Shown here piece by piece: positions 1 through 8,616 of a stretch of 64,000 bases of DNA. The number at the start of each line of letters is the position of its first letter. Positions within the stretch are counted from its first letter, which is position 1. The DNA comes from Pseudoglutamicibacter cumminsii. GTDB lineage: Bacteria; Actinomycetota; Actinomycetes; Actinomycetales; Micrococcaceae. Made by a program: the position numbers and the translations under genes. The notes under the pieces were generated by a model. It was not told the origin of the DNA and searched no databases. It saw nothing but the letters and a program-made list of their open reading frames with translations. Location of the stretch: the NCBI RefSeq assembly GCF_016907775.1, contig NZ_JAFBCO010000001.1:1364001-1428000 (forward strand), read 5' to 3'.

Positions 1-1546
1 CGTCCGAAACCGCGTCAGCATCCGATACCTCGTTGATATCCGGAATCTCATCCTCATGCGATTCCTCCGCGTAACTGTCCTCCATTTCAGAGAACTCAAT
101 TCGCGGCAACCGAAGCTCCAAGGTCGCGCCACCGCCAGGGGTATCCGAGATCACGACACTTCCATCGTGCTGCTTAGCGATCGCTGCAACGATCGCCAGA
201 CCCAAACCGGTCCCGCCAGTCTCGCGGTCACGCGACTCATCTCCACGGTAAAAACGCTCGAAAATACGCTTGGCGTCCTCCGGCTTAATACCCGGACCAT
301 GATCCACGATCGCCAAGACCACCGTGTCACGCCCCTCAATCACAGGCCGCGAACCTACCGCAACCTCAATCGGGGACCCCTCCGGCGTATAGCGCATCGC
401 GTTCGTCATCAGATTCACCAAAACCTGACGTAATTTCGCCTCGTCACCGCGGGTGGGTGCAGAAACAGGCGGAGTCCCATCCAAGCCCACCAAACTGATC
501 TTCCGATCAGGTGCGCTAACGCGCGCATCAGCCACCGCATCGTGCGCAAGAATCAACAGATCAACTTCTTGCGACTCCAACGGGCGCTCCTCATCAAGGC
601 GAGCCAACGTCAATAAGTCCTCAACTAGCTGAGTCATCCGCTTAGCCTCAGACTCAATACGGCCCATCGCCTGATCCAAAGGCTCACCATCAGGAATACC
701 GCCGTGTCGATACAGCTCCGAATAGCCGCGGATCGTTACCAACGGAGTGCGCAACTCGTGCGAGGCATCCTGAATGAAACGCCGCATCTTCTCCTCGGAG
801 ACCTGCTGTGCCTTAAACGCAGACTCAATCCGGGACAACATGACGTTCAACGACTCCGAAAGGCTACCGACCTCAGTCTCCATCGGATACTTCGGAACAC
901 GCGACGACAAATCGCCGCCAGCGATCTTCGCGGCCGTCCGCTCAACATCGGACAACGGCTTGAACGCCCTAGTCGTGATGACATAACCCACCAGCGACAT
1001 GACCATCGTCGCGAGTGTACCCGCAACCAAAATCGACGCGGTTGCCTGCTCAACCGTGCGTACCGTGTCCCGCAAAGGCCACGCAATCACCATGGTCCCG
1101 GGACCATCCGTACGCATGACAGCCTTAACGCGCCAACCCCGCGACGCCGGGTCCGTGCCCGCAACCGTGAACGGACGCCGGCCGTGCTCATTGACAAGCT
1201 CAGGCGTGATCGGAGGCAGGGCCGGCTGGTCCACAGTGCCGACGCCTTTTGTCAGCACAACCTCGCCGTCCGCGTCAGACAGCTGACCGAAAAACGTCAA
1301 TGCATTAGGCGACGTCCCAGTGACCCTGTCCGAACCGACGCGCAACGCAACCTCAAGGCCCGTCTGAAGCTCACCCAAGCTGGACGCCAAGTCACGGTCC
1401 ACACGCTCCATCAACGCGGCCTGCGTTGTCTGAGCGGTACCCCACGCCGTCGCCGCGATGCCAGCCATCATCAGGCCAGCCATCATCGCGACGAGCTTAG
1501 ACCGCAGCGAAATGCGGCGGAGGGTACGGCGAAACCAGTCGAACAA
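1..1546 (-). CDS. Two-component sensor histidine kinase (3' end beyond window)
   Basis: Membrane sensor kinase that would phosphorylate the response regulator encoded just upstream. Reading leftward from a TTG at 1546 gives 515 codons with no stop before the window edge. A first membrane segment lies near residues 18-38, an extracytoplasmic stretch of about 130 residues follows, and a second membrane segment lies near 170-192. Then come a HAMP linker, a HisKA motif (ASHELRTP, phospho-acceptor His263) and HATPase boxes including DHGPGI and GGTGLGLAI. The TTG is the only plausible start, because an in-frame TAA lies a few codons upstream; it begins 11 bases after the regulator's stop, so the two genes are co-transcribed. 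The tail after the ATPase domain is acidic (Glu/Asp-rich). The signal sensed cannot be told from the sequence. Confidence 0.9.
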   Translation of the reverse strand, partial: MFDWFRRTLRRISLRSKLVAMMAGLMMAGIAATAWGTAQTTQAALMERVDRDLASSLGELQTGLEVALRVGSDRVTGTSPNALTFFGQLSDADGEVVLTKGVGTVDQPALPPITPELVNEHGRRPFTVAGTDPASRGWRVKAVMRTDGPGTMVIAWPLRDTVRTVEQATASILVAGTLATMVMSLVGYVITTRAFKPLSDVERTAAKIAGGDLSSRVPKYPMETEVGSLSESLNVMLSRIESAFKAQQVSEEKMRRFIQDASHELRTPLVTIRGYSELYRHGGIPDGEPLDQAMGRIESEAKRMTQLVEDLLTLARLDEERPLESQEVDLLILAHDAVADARVSAPDRKISLVGLDGTPPVSAPTRGDEAKLRQVLVNLMTNAMRYTPEGSPIEVAVGSRPVIEGRDTVVLAIVDHGPGIKPEDAKRIFERFYRGDESRDRETGGTGLGLAIVAAIAKQHDGSVVISDTPGGGATLELRLPRIEFSEMEDSYAEESHEDEIPDINEVSDADAVSD

Positions 1547-1557
1547 AGAAAAGTAAC

Positions 1558-2265
1558 CTATCGCTTATCAGGGGTGCGCAACAGATAACCGACGCCACGC
1601 TTGGTGTGAATCAGCGGCTCCCAATCGTGCGGGGCGTCCACCTTGCGGCGGAGATAAGAAATATAGGATTCGACGATGGATGCGTCACCGTTGAAGTCAT
1701 ACTCCCATACGTGATCCAGGATCTGCGCCTTCGAAAGCACGCGGTTCGGGTTCATCATGAGGTAGCGCAAAAGCTTGAACTCGGTAGGGGAGAGGTCGAT
1801 GGCTTCGCCGCGCCGACGTACCTCGTGCGCGTCGTCATCAAGCTCAAGGTCGGCCACGCGGAGGATCTCGTTCTCCATTTCAGGTTGGGTGCGGCGTAGC
1901 ACGGCGCGGATACGGGCGACAACCTCGTCGAGCGAGAATGGTTTGGTTACGTAATCGTCGCCGCCGACGGTCAGGCCAGTGACCTTATCGCTCGTGTCGT
2001 CACGCGCGGTCAAGAAGACGACAGGGAAGTGGCGACCGGTTTCACGCAAACGGCGCGTGACCTCGAACCCGTCAAGGTCAGGGAGCATGACGTCCATGAC
2101 GGCCAAGTCTGGTTCTTCGCGCTCAACCGCTGCCAGTGCTTCCTGGCCGGTTCCGGCCGCAACCACGTCGAAACCAGCGAAGCGCAACGACGTCGCTAGC
2201 AGCTCACGAATGTTCGGCTCATCATCAACGACGAGCAGTTTAGCTTCAGAAGAATTCGGTTTCAT
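1558..2265 (-). CDS. OmpR/PhoP-family response regulator
   Basis: DNA-binding partner of the kinase encoded downstream. The N-terminal receiver domain has the acidic pair in VVDDE, the phospho-acceptor Asp58 in VMDVMLPD and the conserved Lys in YVTKPF. The C-terminal winged helix contains LSPTEFKLLRYLM and ends with RRKVD..HTKRGVGYLLR. By memory it resembles the actinobacterial PhoP/TcrX group more than MtrA, but that is not proof of orthology. I chose the ATG at 2265 (235 aa): a CATAAT box at 2277-2272 ends seven bases before it, which would give a leaderless mRNA. A GTG two codons upstream at 2271 is the alternative. No Shine-Dalgarno sequence is visible for either. Confidence 0.93.
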   Translation of the reverse strand: MKPNSSEAKLLVVDDEPNIRELLATSLRFAGFDVVAAGTGQEALAAVEREEPDLAVMDVMLPDLDGFEVTRRLRETGRHFPVVFLTARDDTSDKVTGLTVGGDDYVTKPFSLDEVVARIRAVLRRTQPEMENEILRVADLELDDDAHEVRRRGEAIDLSPTEFKLLRYLMMNPNRVLSKAQILDHVWEYDFNGDASIVESYISYLRRKVDAPHDWEPLIHTKRGVGYLLRTPDKR

Positions 2266-2271
2266 AAGCAC

Positions 2272-2277
2272 ATTATG
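2272..2277 (-). promoter_or_regulatory. -10 box of a leaderless promoter for the two-component operon
   Basis: CATAAT on the minus strand, six bases before the A of the ATG at 2265. Transcription would start at or next to that A. No convincing -35 hexamer is seen. Confidence 0.5.
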
Positions 2278-2422
2278 TCGATGAAAGCTGGGCGTTGGCT
2301 GGATGGTTGCGGGACGCTTGCCTGATGCTAGCTGGATGCCTGTGGTTCACTGTTAGGAGGTTGCCTGCGGTGCAGTGCCGGCCGGAAGCCAGGGGCGCAG
2401 TGTTAGCCAGGCAACCGCATCG

Positions 2423-2824
2423 TTATTCTGCTGAATCTGTGCGGGCAGCACGACGATTAGCTCGCGAGCGTTCAACGCCACCCCACACGAGCAAAACAAT
2501 GACCCCAGCGAACGCGGTCGGCAACCCCCACAGGCCAACCGCCGTGAAGTAGCGGCCAAAGCCAAGATGCAAGAAATAGTCGACTAAAATGCCGAGCAGA
2601 GCGAACAAACTCACCACGCCCGCAAGTGCGGTGATGAACAAGATCGCGGTCCACACGGGGCGGCTCGCGGTCTTCACATCGGCGGCTTGCTCAGGGGAGG
2701 ACAAAGGAGCCTGCGCTTCCTCGGTAAAAACTTCCTCAGTGGAAACGTCAGTGTCGGTGGAAACCTCGCCCGGGCCCTCGGCGGGGCGGTCGGCGCTGAA
2801 ATTGTGGCCTGAATTATGCTGCGT
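2423..2824 (-). CDS. Small integral membrane protein, function unknown
   Basis: A 133-residue protein that I do not recognise. The first 50 residues are hydrophilic and rich in Glu, Asp, Thr and Ser. Two hydrophobic helices follow (around PVWTAILFITALAGVVSLFALLG and YFTAVGLWGLPTAFAGVIVLLVW), and the tail is basic (RSRANRRAAR). A two-pass membrane protein is the safest description. The ATG at 2824 was chosen over an upstream start at 2887 because TAGCAT lies seven bases before it (leaderless arrangement) and because upstream codons look non-coding. It is divergent from the DUF3027 gene. A role with the neighbouring two-component genes is possible but unsupported. Confidence 0.7.
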   Translation of the reverse strand, partial: TQHNSGHNFSADRPAEGPGEVSTDTDVSTEEVFTEEAQAPLSSPEQAADVKTASRPVWTAILFITALAGVVSLFALLGILVDYFLHLGFGRYFTAVGLWGLPTAFAGVIVLLVWGGVERSRANRRAARTDSAE

Positions 2825-2927
2825 CATCAGTGCAATGCTAGCGCTAAACGATGTCGTAGGCTTAAAAGTCAAGAACGCTGTGAACACGCGGCCACCCGAG
2901 AGTCCCGTGTGGCGCTAAGGAGGAAAC

Positions 2928-3509
2928 GTGGCCCGTAAACCGAAACTCGATTCGGTGCTGGCAGAGGCTAAAGCGCAGGCACGCGACGCGCTACTTGAGA
3001 CTGAGCCCGAAAACGTTGTGGGTGAACACATCGAGGTTGTCGCGGAAGATTCCCGCGTGGTGACCCACTATTTCGAATGCACGCAAGACGGGTATGTCGG
3101 CTGGCGCTGGTATGTGACGTTGGCGCGCCCGCCGCGTGGGAAAACCGCTACCGTGAGCGAGTCTGGCTTGGTTCCCGGCGATGGTGCGCTTTTGGCTCCG
3201 GAGTGGGTTCCGTGGGAAGAACGCATGCGCGTCTATAAAGAGGAGCAGGCCGCTAAGAAGGCAGCGGAAGAAGCTGAGCGGGAAGCGCAACAAGCCGACG
3301 ATGCGGATGAGGACGCCGGCGAGGATGTTGAAGACGCAAGTGATGCTAATGATGAAGCGGCGGATGCTGAAGCAGGCGCAGACGCCGACGAAGTTGCTAC
3401 TGATGATGCCGCTGGTGGGCGCGGCAACCGCGCGGCCCGTCGCGAACCGCTGCAGCGTCGCCGCCGCCAACGCCGCCGTCGCGGCCAGCGGAACAGTAAG
3501 AAGAACTAG
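2928..3509 (+). CDS. DUF3027 family protein
   Basis: A 193-residue cytoplasmic protein of the actinobacterial DUF3027 family, function unknown. The conserved part is residues 1-105: a helical start (KLDSVLAEAKAQARDALLE), then YFECTQDGYVGWRWYVTLAR and the LLAPEWVPWEERMR signature. After a short coiled coil (EEQAAKKAAEEAEREAQQ) the C-terminus is a very acidic Asp/Glu/Ala stretch that ends in a strongly basic Arg/Lys tail (about residues 168-193), a charge arrangement that suggests nucleic-acid or ribosome contact; that is inference only. The GTG start at 2928 has a strong Shine-Dalgarno, AAGGAGG, seven bases upstream. A long hairpin terminator follows. Confidence 0.88.
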   Translation: MARKPKLDSVLAEAKAQARDALLETEPENVVGEHIEVVAEDSRVVTHYFECTQDGYVGWRWYVTLARPPRGKTATVSESGLVPGDGALLAPEWVPWEERMRVYKEEQAAKKAAEEAEREAQQADDADEDAGEDVEDASDANDEAADAEAGADADEVATDDAAGGRGNRAARREPLQRRRRQRRRRGQRNSKKN

Positions 3510-3541
3510 GTGCTGGGTCTAAGCATCAGGCCTGAGCGTTA

Positions 3542-3582
3542 AACGGTGTTGGGGCGAGGACCATCCTCGCCCCAACACCGTT
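3542..3582. terminator. Perfect 19-bp hairpin between convergent genes
   Basis: Arms 3542-3560 and 3564-3582 are exact inverted complements around a CCA loop. It lies between the DUF3027 gene and serC, which converge, so it can serve both strands. The flanks read GTTAAG on the right and GTTTAACG when read from the left, in place of a long T tract. Confidence 0.85.
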
Positions 3583-3625
3583 AAGGTTCTAAGAATGATC
3601 GCTGACGCCGGGTCAGCTGCTCCCG

Positions 3626-4741
<1,116 letters not shown>

Positions 4742-4848
4742 TCATACTCCTAGATCGAGAACGTCGGTTTCGATGGGCGGCTGAAACCGTGTGCCTTCAG
4801 TTTCTCGCATCCGGGCCTAAATCCCCGGGTTCTGGTCAGCTTTATGAC

Positions 4849-5211
4849 TCAGATTGATGACCCGGCGCTCGATGCGGTGCCCGGCCGGGTTGCTGCGTGT
4901 ACAACAGCTAATAGACCCCATAGCCCAGCGGCGATGACAGCTAGAACTGCAGTGACCCAATGAGGGATAGGGGTTGCGGCTGTCAGTACGAACCCAACGG
5001 ACACAAGGGAAAACACGGATGCGGCGATGCCGATGGCAAAACCTCGTGCGGGGGAGTGACGTGCAACCTCTGATACCGCAAAGATGCCGGTAAATACGGC
5101 GCCGGCGGCAGCCGCAATGGCGACTAACGTCAAACCGTTCGCTCCAGTGAAAATGGAACCGAAGGCGCAGCAAGCAACGATAAAAATCTTCAGCCCGGTT
5201 GAATATTCCAT
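4849..5211 (-). CDS. Small multi-pass membrane protein, function unknown
   Basis: A 120-residue, very hydrophobic protein with about four predicted helices: KIFIVACCAFGSIFTGANG, LVAIAAAAGAVFTGIFAV, FAIGIAASVFSLVSVGFVL and WVTAVLAVIAAGLWGLLAVV. Almost no soluble portion remains. The ATG start has an AGAGGAAG Shine-Dalgarno directly upstream. I do not recognise the family and the neighbours (serC downstream, the divergent iron regulator upstream) give no functional hint. Confidence 0.65.
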   Translation of the reverse strand: MEYSTGLKIFIVACCAFGSIFTGANGLTLVAIAAAAGAVFTGIFAVSEVARHSPARGFAIGIAASVFSLVSVGFVLTAATPIPHWVTAVLAVIAAGLWGLLAVVHAATRPGTASSAGSSI

Positions 5212-5390
5212 TCTTCCTCTATGCCACGGGGCGTATTGAAATCATTTAACAACAAGGTAGGGGATATGCGGCCCCTTGGGAAGTCGCGTCAGGCTAGGGT
5301 TTAATGAGTGAGAGCCTCGCAGAGCCCGAGTGTGGGTTGGAGCCGCACATCATTGCCTGCAGGCTAACGCTGAAGGAGCAGTTGTAGGAC

Positions 5391-6065
5391 ATGTCTGAAC
5401 TCATCGATACGACAGAGATGTATCTGCGCACGGTTTTGGAACTTCAAGAAGAAGGAATTCCACCTATGCGTGCACGCATCGCCGAACGCCTTGGTCATTC
5501 CGGCCCAACCGTCTCTCAGACTGTTGCCCGCATGGAACGCGACGGCCTCCTGCTCTTGGACGAACATCGTCACCTGACCTTCACCACACTTGGTCGCGAG
5601 CGCGCGATCTCCGTGATGCGTAAACACCGCCTCGCCGAACGCCTGCTTGCCGATGTGATCGGCCTCGACTGGGAGTTCGTGCACGAAGAAGCGTGTCGTT
5701 GGGAACACGTCATGAGCGACCGCGTCGAGAAGCGCATCGCCGAAATCCTTGACGACCCGTCCGTGTCCCCGTACGGAATTCGCATCCCAGAAGCTACGGA
5801 TCAAGGTGAGCCTCATATCTCAGGCGTGAACCTCGAGAAGGTCGTCACTGAAGCTGGCTCATATGAAGGTACGGTTTTGGCGCTCGCCGAGACCCTTCAG
5901 GTTGATCCGATCCTGCTTGGCCAGCTGCGCGATGGCGGAATCAAGCCTCAGGCCAGCATCACCGCGGAGGCGAAAGATGACTACATCGTGGTGCGCGTCG
6001 ACGGTGTCGAAGGCGCGCTCGAACTCCCGCCCGAGGTTTCGGCCCACATTTTCGTAGCCCAGTAA
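5391..6065 (+). CDS. DtxR/IdeR-type iron-dependent repressor
   Basis: Fe(II)-activated repressor of iron acquisition genes. The N-terminal helix-turn-helix (MRARIAERLGHSGPTVSQTV) is nearly that of mycobacterial IdeR, and the metal ligands known from DtxR/IdeR are present at the same positions: Met10, Cys102, Glu105 and His106 for one site, His79, Glu83 and His98 for the other. A variable linker (about 110-150) leads to a C-terminal SH3-like domain. At 224 residues the length is normal. The ATG is preceded by AAGGAGC. Two 19-bp DtxR-like boxes at 20702-20720 and 20765-20783, in front of the heme locus, are its most obvious targets in this window. The gene is monocistronic. Confidence 0.93.
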   Translation: MSELIDTTEMYLRTVLELQEEGIPPMRARIAERLGHSGPTVSQTVARMERDGLLLLDEHRHLTFTTLGRERAISVMRKHRLAERLLADVIGLDWEFVHEEACRWEHVMSDRVEKRIAEILDDPSVSPYGIRIPEATDQGEPHISGVNLEKVVTEAGSYEGTVLALAETLQVDPILLGQLRDGGIKPQASITAEAKDDYIVVRVDGVEGALELPPEVSAHIFVAQ

Positions 6066-6162
6066 CGCGTAGCGCAGCCGCTAAACAGGACGTCTCGTGG
6101 TGTCGAAATAGCGCTATGCGGCGCCTGGATGGCGTTATAAAGGTAACGATGAGTCACCCCAG

Positions 6163-6202
6163 TTGTTATCAAATTGTGACTTTGGCTGAAAATCGTTACG
6201 AT
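6163..6202 (+). promoter_or_regulatory. Promoter and shared upstream motif of the M23 peptidase gene
   Basis: A -35 TTGTGA (6174-6179), a 17-base spacer and a -10 TACGAT (6197-6202) form a good vegetative promoter. Directly upstream is TTGTTATCAAA (6163-6173). The identical 11-mer occurs at 7383-7393 in front of the NlpC/P60 gene, and ATCAAATTGTGAC here resembles ATCAAAATGTGAC there (12 of 13). A common regulator is likely. MtrA is a candidate because it controls mepA and nlpC in Corynebacterium, but the site was not matched to a model. Confidence 0.6.
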
Positions 6203-6241
6203 TAACGGCGGAGGAAAGCCGTGCAGGCACCTCGCCAGCTG

Positions 6242-6269
6242 ACTAGCTAATCACTAGTTCACTAGCTAA
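6242..6269 (+). repeat. Three CTAG-containing repeats in the M23 gene leader
   Basis: ACTAGCTAA (6242-6250), ACTAGTTC (6253-6260) and ACTAGCTAA (6261-6269) follow each other inside the roughly 95-base leader between the promoter at 6174-6202 and the start codon. CTAG is uncommon in most bacterial genomes, so three copies in 28 bases stand out. Function unknown. Confidence 0.6.
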
Positions 6270-6303
6270 GCAGAGCCATCTCAGGGGAAGGGGAAGGCTG
6301 CGC

Positions 6304-7314
6304 ATGCATCAGCAGCAGTCGATGAAGCCACGTGGTCGCCGAGCGAACCGCGTCGCTACGCCCACCGCTATGTCGTCCGTACCAACCGCGGATTCACCGC
6401 GTCGTTTCGCGGGCACATCTCGTTATGGTGTCGCGGCAGATCTCGAAGCGTTGCTTGCGCTCGCGCCCCAAGCCGATGCGGTTGAAGCTGGCGCTCCTGC
6501 GCCCGTCCGTGCTGCAGTAGTTGCGGCCCCAGTGGAAGAGGCTCCAGCTCGCGCCGCATCGAACGTCATCGCCTTTGAAACGCGTAGCGCTCGCCGTTCC
6601 AAGAACGCGCACGCCGCCCGCAAGCTAGGCGGCTACGCGACTGCGATCGGTAATATCCCTCAGCGTGCCGCGGTAGCAGCGGCTTCGGCTGGCTTGGTTG
6701 CCCTGTTGCTTGCACCTGGTCAGAGCCCTAAATCTGAGGACGATGTGGTCAGCGTAGAGCGTGCCTCTCAGTCGCTTCCTGTGGTTAACGACGTCGTTGC
6801 GCCGGCTGTTCCGCAGACGGTTGCCCACGTGCAGGCGCAGGCTGTCGCCCCAGAAACGCTGGCTGAAATCCTTGAATCGGCAGGTGGGCCGCTGAACCTG
6901 ACGCCGGAGCAGAAGCTAGGTCTGCTTGCTCATCCGGTCAACCCGGTCCGGGTTACGTCCCCATTTGGTAACCGCCCAGACCCATGGGGCGGCAATAAGA
7001 TGGTAGGACACGTGGGGCAGGACTACGCGACGACGTGCGGGCAACCTGTGTACGCGACCGCACCGGGAACTGTTGTTCAGTCTGAATCTGCAGGTCACTC
7101 TGGCCTGCGCGTGACGATCGATCACGGCTTCGGCTTGGAGACGGCATACAGCCACAACACGGCGCTTAAGGTGAACGTCGGTGACGAAGTCGATACCGGT
7201 GACCTGATTGCTTTGTCCGGTACTACGGGCAATTCCACGGGATGCCACGTTCACTACGAAGTCATTATTGACGGTGAATTTGTTGACCCGGCTGACTGGG
7301 TTGGGCGGCAGTAA
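6304..7314 (+). CDS. M23-family peptidoglycan endopeptidase, membrane-anchored
   Basis: LytM/M23 zinc metallopeptidase that should cut peptide cross-bridges in the cell wall. The C-terminal domain has the zinc motif HVGQD (His236, Asp240) and the paired HVHYE (His315, His317), with PVRVTSPFGNRPDPWGG at its entrance. A hydrophobic segment at about residues 120-138 acts as signal or anchor. It is preceded by an unusually long, Ala/Arg-rich N-terminal tail of about 115 residues, giving a type II topology. That hydrophobic segment resembles the one in the next gene's NlpC/P60 protein. The ATG at 6304 follows GGGGAAGGGGAAGG. Similar M23 genes lie near pcrA-sucCD in mycobacteria. Confidence 0.88.
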   Translation: MHQQQSMKPRGRRANRVATPTAMSSVPTADSPRRFAGTSRYGVAADLEALLALAPQADAVEAGAPAPVRAAVVAAPVEEAPARAASNVIAFETRSARRSKNAHAARKLGGYATAIGNIPQRAAVAAASAGLVALLLAPGQSPKSEDDVVSVERASQSLPVVNDVVAPAVPQTVAHVQAQAVAPETLAEILESAGGPLNLTPEQKLGLLAHPVNPVRVTSPFGNRPDPWGGNKMVGHVGQDYATTCGQPVYATAPGTVVQSESAGHSGLRVTIDHGFGLETAYSHNTALKVNVGDEVDTGDLIALSGTTGNSTGCHVHYEVIIDGEFVDPADWVGRQ

Positions 7315-7356
7315 AGAGTGCTGTCCGACACACCGGTCACCGTTCCGTGATCAAAA

Positions 7357-7393
7357 TGTGACAATTCGATAACGTTGCAGTATTGTTATCAAA
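7357..7393 (+). promoter_or_regulatory. Tentative promoter and shared motif of the NlpC/P60 gene
   Basis: TGTGAC (7358-7363) and TATTGT (7381-7386), 17 bases apart, could be -35 and -10. GATAAC (7368-7373) and GTTATC (7385-7390) form an inverted repeat, and TTGTTATCAAA (7383-7393) repeats the motif in front of the M23 gene. The exact start site is uncertain. Confidence 0.4.
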
Positions 7394-7424
7394 GTCGGAA
7401 AGAGACATCGATCCGACAAGGACT

Positions 7425-7586
7425 CGGAGCCGAACACTGCCCCGAGCTTAAACAAACCGAACACGCAAAGGCAGTGGCGGGGGAACCAAACTTTCGGAGC
7501 TAAGGAGCTCCTAGGGGTAAAGCGGGAAACCGCCGAGAGACTCCCTCTCGAACCCGACAGCTCACCCCGCAGGCACAGGGAGAGGT
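7425..7586 (+). ncRNA. Cyclic di-AMP riboswitch (ydaO-yuaA class)
   Basis: The leader of the NlpC/P60 gene carries the recognisable actinobacterial ydaO pattern: CCGAACACTGCCC at the 5' side, GGCGGGGGAACC, then AGGGGTAAAGCGGGAAACCG, and at the 3' side GAACCCGACAGCTCACCCCG followed by CAGGC. This class binds c-di-AMP and often precedes Rpf and NlpC/P60 wall hydrolases in actinobacteria. The Shine-Dalgarno GGGAGAGG (7578-7585) ends the element, and its GAGAGG part can pair with CCTCTC (7544-7549) inside the aptamer, which suggests control of translation. The boundaries are approximate. Confidence 0.85.
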
Positions 7587-7594
7587 AATTAGAA

Positions 7595-8464
7595 GTGACC
7601 AAGCGTATTGAAAAGGGACGCCACCGCGCGGCCACATCCGCTAGCTCATTCGAGATCCTTAGCCGCGCAGTTGCATCCAACGCTGGCGCAATGGGTCGTC
7701 AGGCAGCGGTTGTTGCGGCAGCGAGCGGTCTCGTCGTAACCCTTGGTGTTTCCGGCGCTAACGCCACCAAGCAGGATCAGGCGGCAACTCCTGAAGAGAA
7801 CAAGACGCTCAACGTTGAGCGCACTGCTTCCGTCAAGCCAGCCGATATCAAGGCAGAGGCAAAGGTAGCTCCAATCGCATCTGTGAAGGTCAAGGCGACC
7901 CCAGCTCCGGTTGTTGAAGAAGTAGAGGAAGCAGACGAGGCGGCTGCATCGTCCGCAAACGGCGCCCAGTCGGAAAACACCGACAACGGCCTCACTGAGG
8001 CTGACTACGCTGCTCAGACCAGCGCAGACGGCACCACCGCGGCTGCAACAGCTCCAGCGACGTCCTCGCCAGCACCTAAGAAGAAGGCTGAAAAGGACAC
8101 CCCAGCACCGAAGGCAGCTTCCGGCATCGCCGGCACCGCACTTTCCTACAAGGGTGCTCCATACGTATGGGGCGGCACGACCCCATCCGGTTGGGACTGC
8201 TCCGGCTTTGTGCGCTACGTATACGCACAGAACGGCATCAACCTCAAGGGCCGCTCGACCCACGCGATGCTCGCATCGGGTCAGCTCAAGCGTGTGTCCA
8301 ACCCACAGCCAGGCGACCTCGTGTTCCAGAACGGCAACAACCACGTCGGCATCTACATTGGTGGCGGCAAGATCATCGGCGCTCAGAACCCTAAGGTCGG
8401 CACTGTGATTCGCCCAGCGAACTCGCCATATGGTCCGCTGACCGGCTACTACCGCGTCGGCTAA
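7595..8464 (+). CDS. NlpC/P60 cell-wall hydrolase
   Basis: Secreted cysteine peptidase that cleaves peptidoglycan stem peptides. A basic N-terminus and a hydrophobic stretch (about residues 36-56) form an export signal. A long Ala/Glu/Pro-rich spacer (about 60-170) would span the wall. The catalytic domain at about 173-289 has Cys202 in WDCSGFV and His250 in NNHVGIYIG, as in the NlpC/P60 fold (YKGAPYVWGG, QPGDLVFQ). The start is GTG at 7595, nine bases after the Shine-Dalgarno GGGAGAGG that lies within the riboswitch. No LysM or SH3 domain is seen. Like the M23 protein before it, it probably acts in growth or division under c-di-AMP control. Confidence 0.93.
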   Translation: MTKRIEKGRHRAATSASSFEILSRAVASNAGAMGRQAAVVAAASGLVVTLGVSGANATKQDQAATPEENKTLNVERTASVKPADIKAEAKVAPIASVKVKATPAPVVEEVEEADEAAASSANGAQSENTDNGLTEADYAAQTSADGTTAAATAPATSSPAPKKKAEKDTPAPKAASGIAGTALSYKGAPYVWGGTTPSGWDCSGFVRYVYAQNGINLKGRSTHAMLASGQLKRVSNPQPGDLVFQNGNNHVGIYIGGGKIIGAQNPKVGTVIRPANSPYGPLTGYYRVG

Positions 8465-8485
8465 GAAGCCAAGCTTATGCAGCTA

Positions 8486-8502
8486 ACGAGCAGCAGGCTC
8501 GT
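8486..8502 (+). other. Small hairpin before the main terminator
   Basis: ACGAGC (8486-8491) pairs with GCTCGT (8497-8502) around AGCAG, 22 bases after the NlpC/P60 stop and 17 bases before the long hairpin. Comparable small hairpins precede other long terminators in the window. Confidence 0.45.
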
Positions 8503-8519
8503 ACATCAGCTCCAATAGC

Positions 8520-8567
8520 AAACAGTGATGGGGCGGAACCTCAAGAGGTTCCGCCCCATCACTGTTT
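8520..8567. terminator. Perfect 23-bp hairpin between convergent genes
   Basis: Arms 8520-8542 and 8545-8567 are exact inverted complements with AA at the centre. The right flank continues as GTTTAACC. It separates the NlpC/P60 gene from the Nudix gene on the other strand. Confidence 0.9.
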
Positions 8568-8616
8568 AACCTCCTCGGTGATGGAGGGTGGGCCAAAAGC
8601 CGACGCCTAGACCAGC

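Noticed and set aside
56-1588. Plus-strand frames over the kinase gene
   Set aside because: They lie opposite a clear HAMP/HisKA/HATPase protein and encode Arg-rich sequence without domains.
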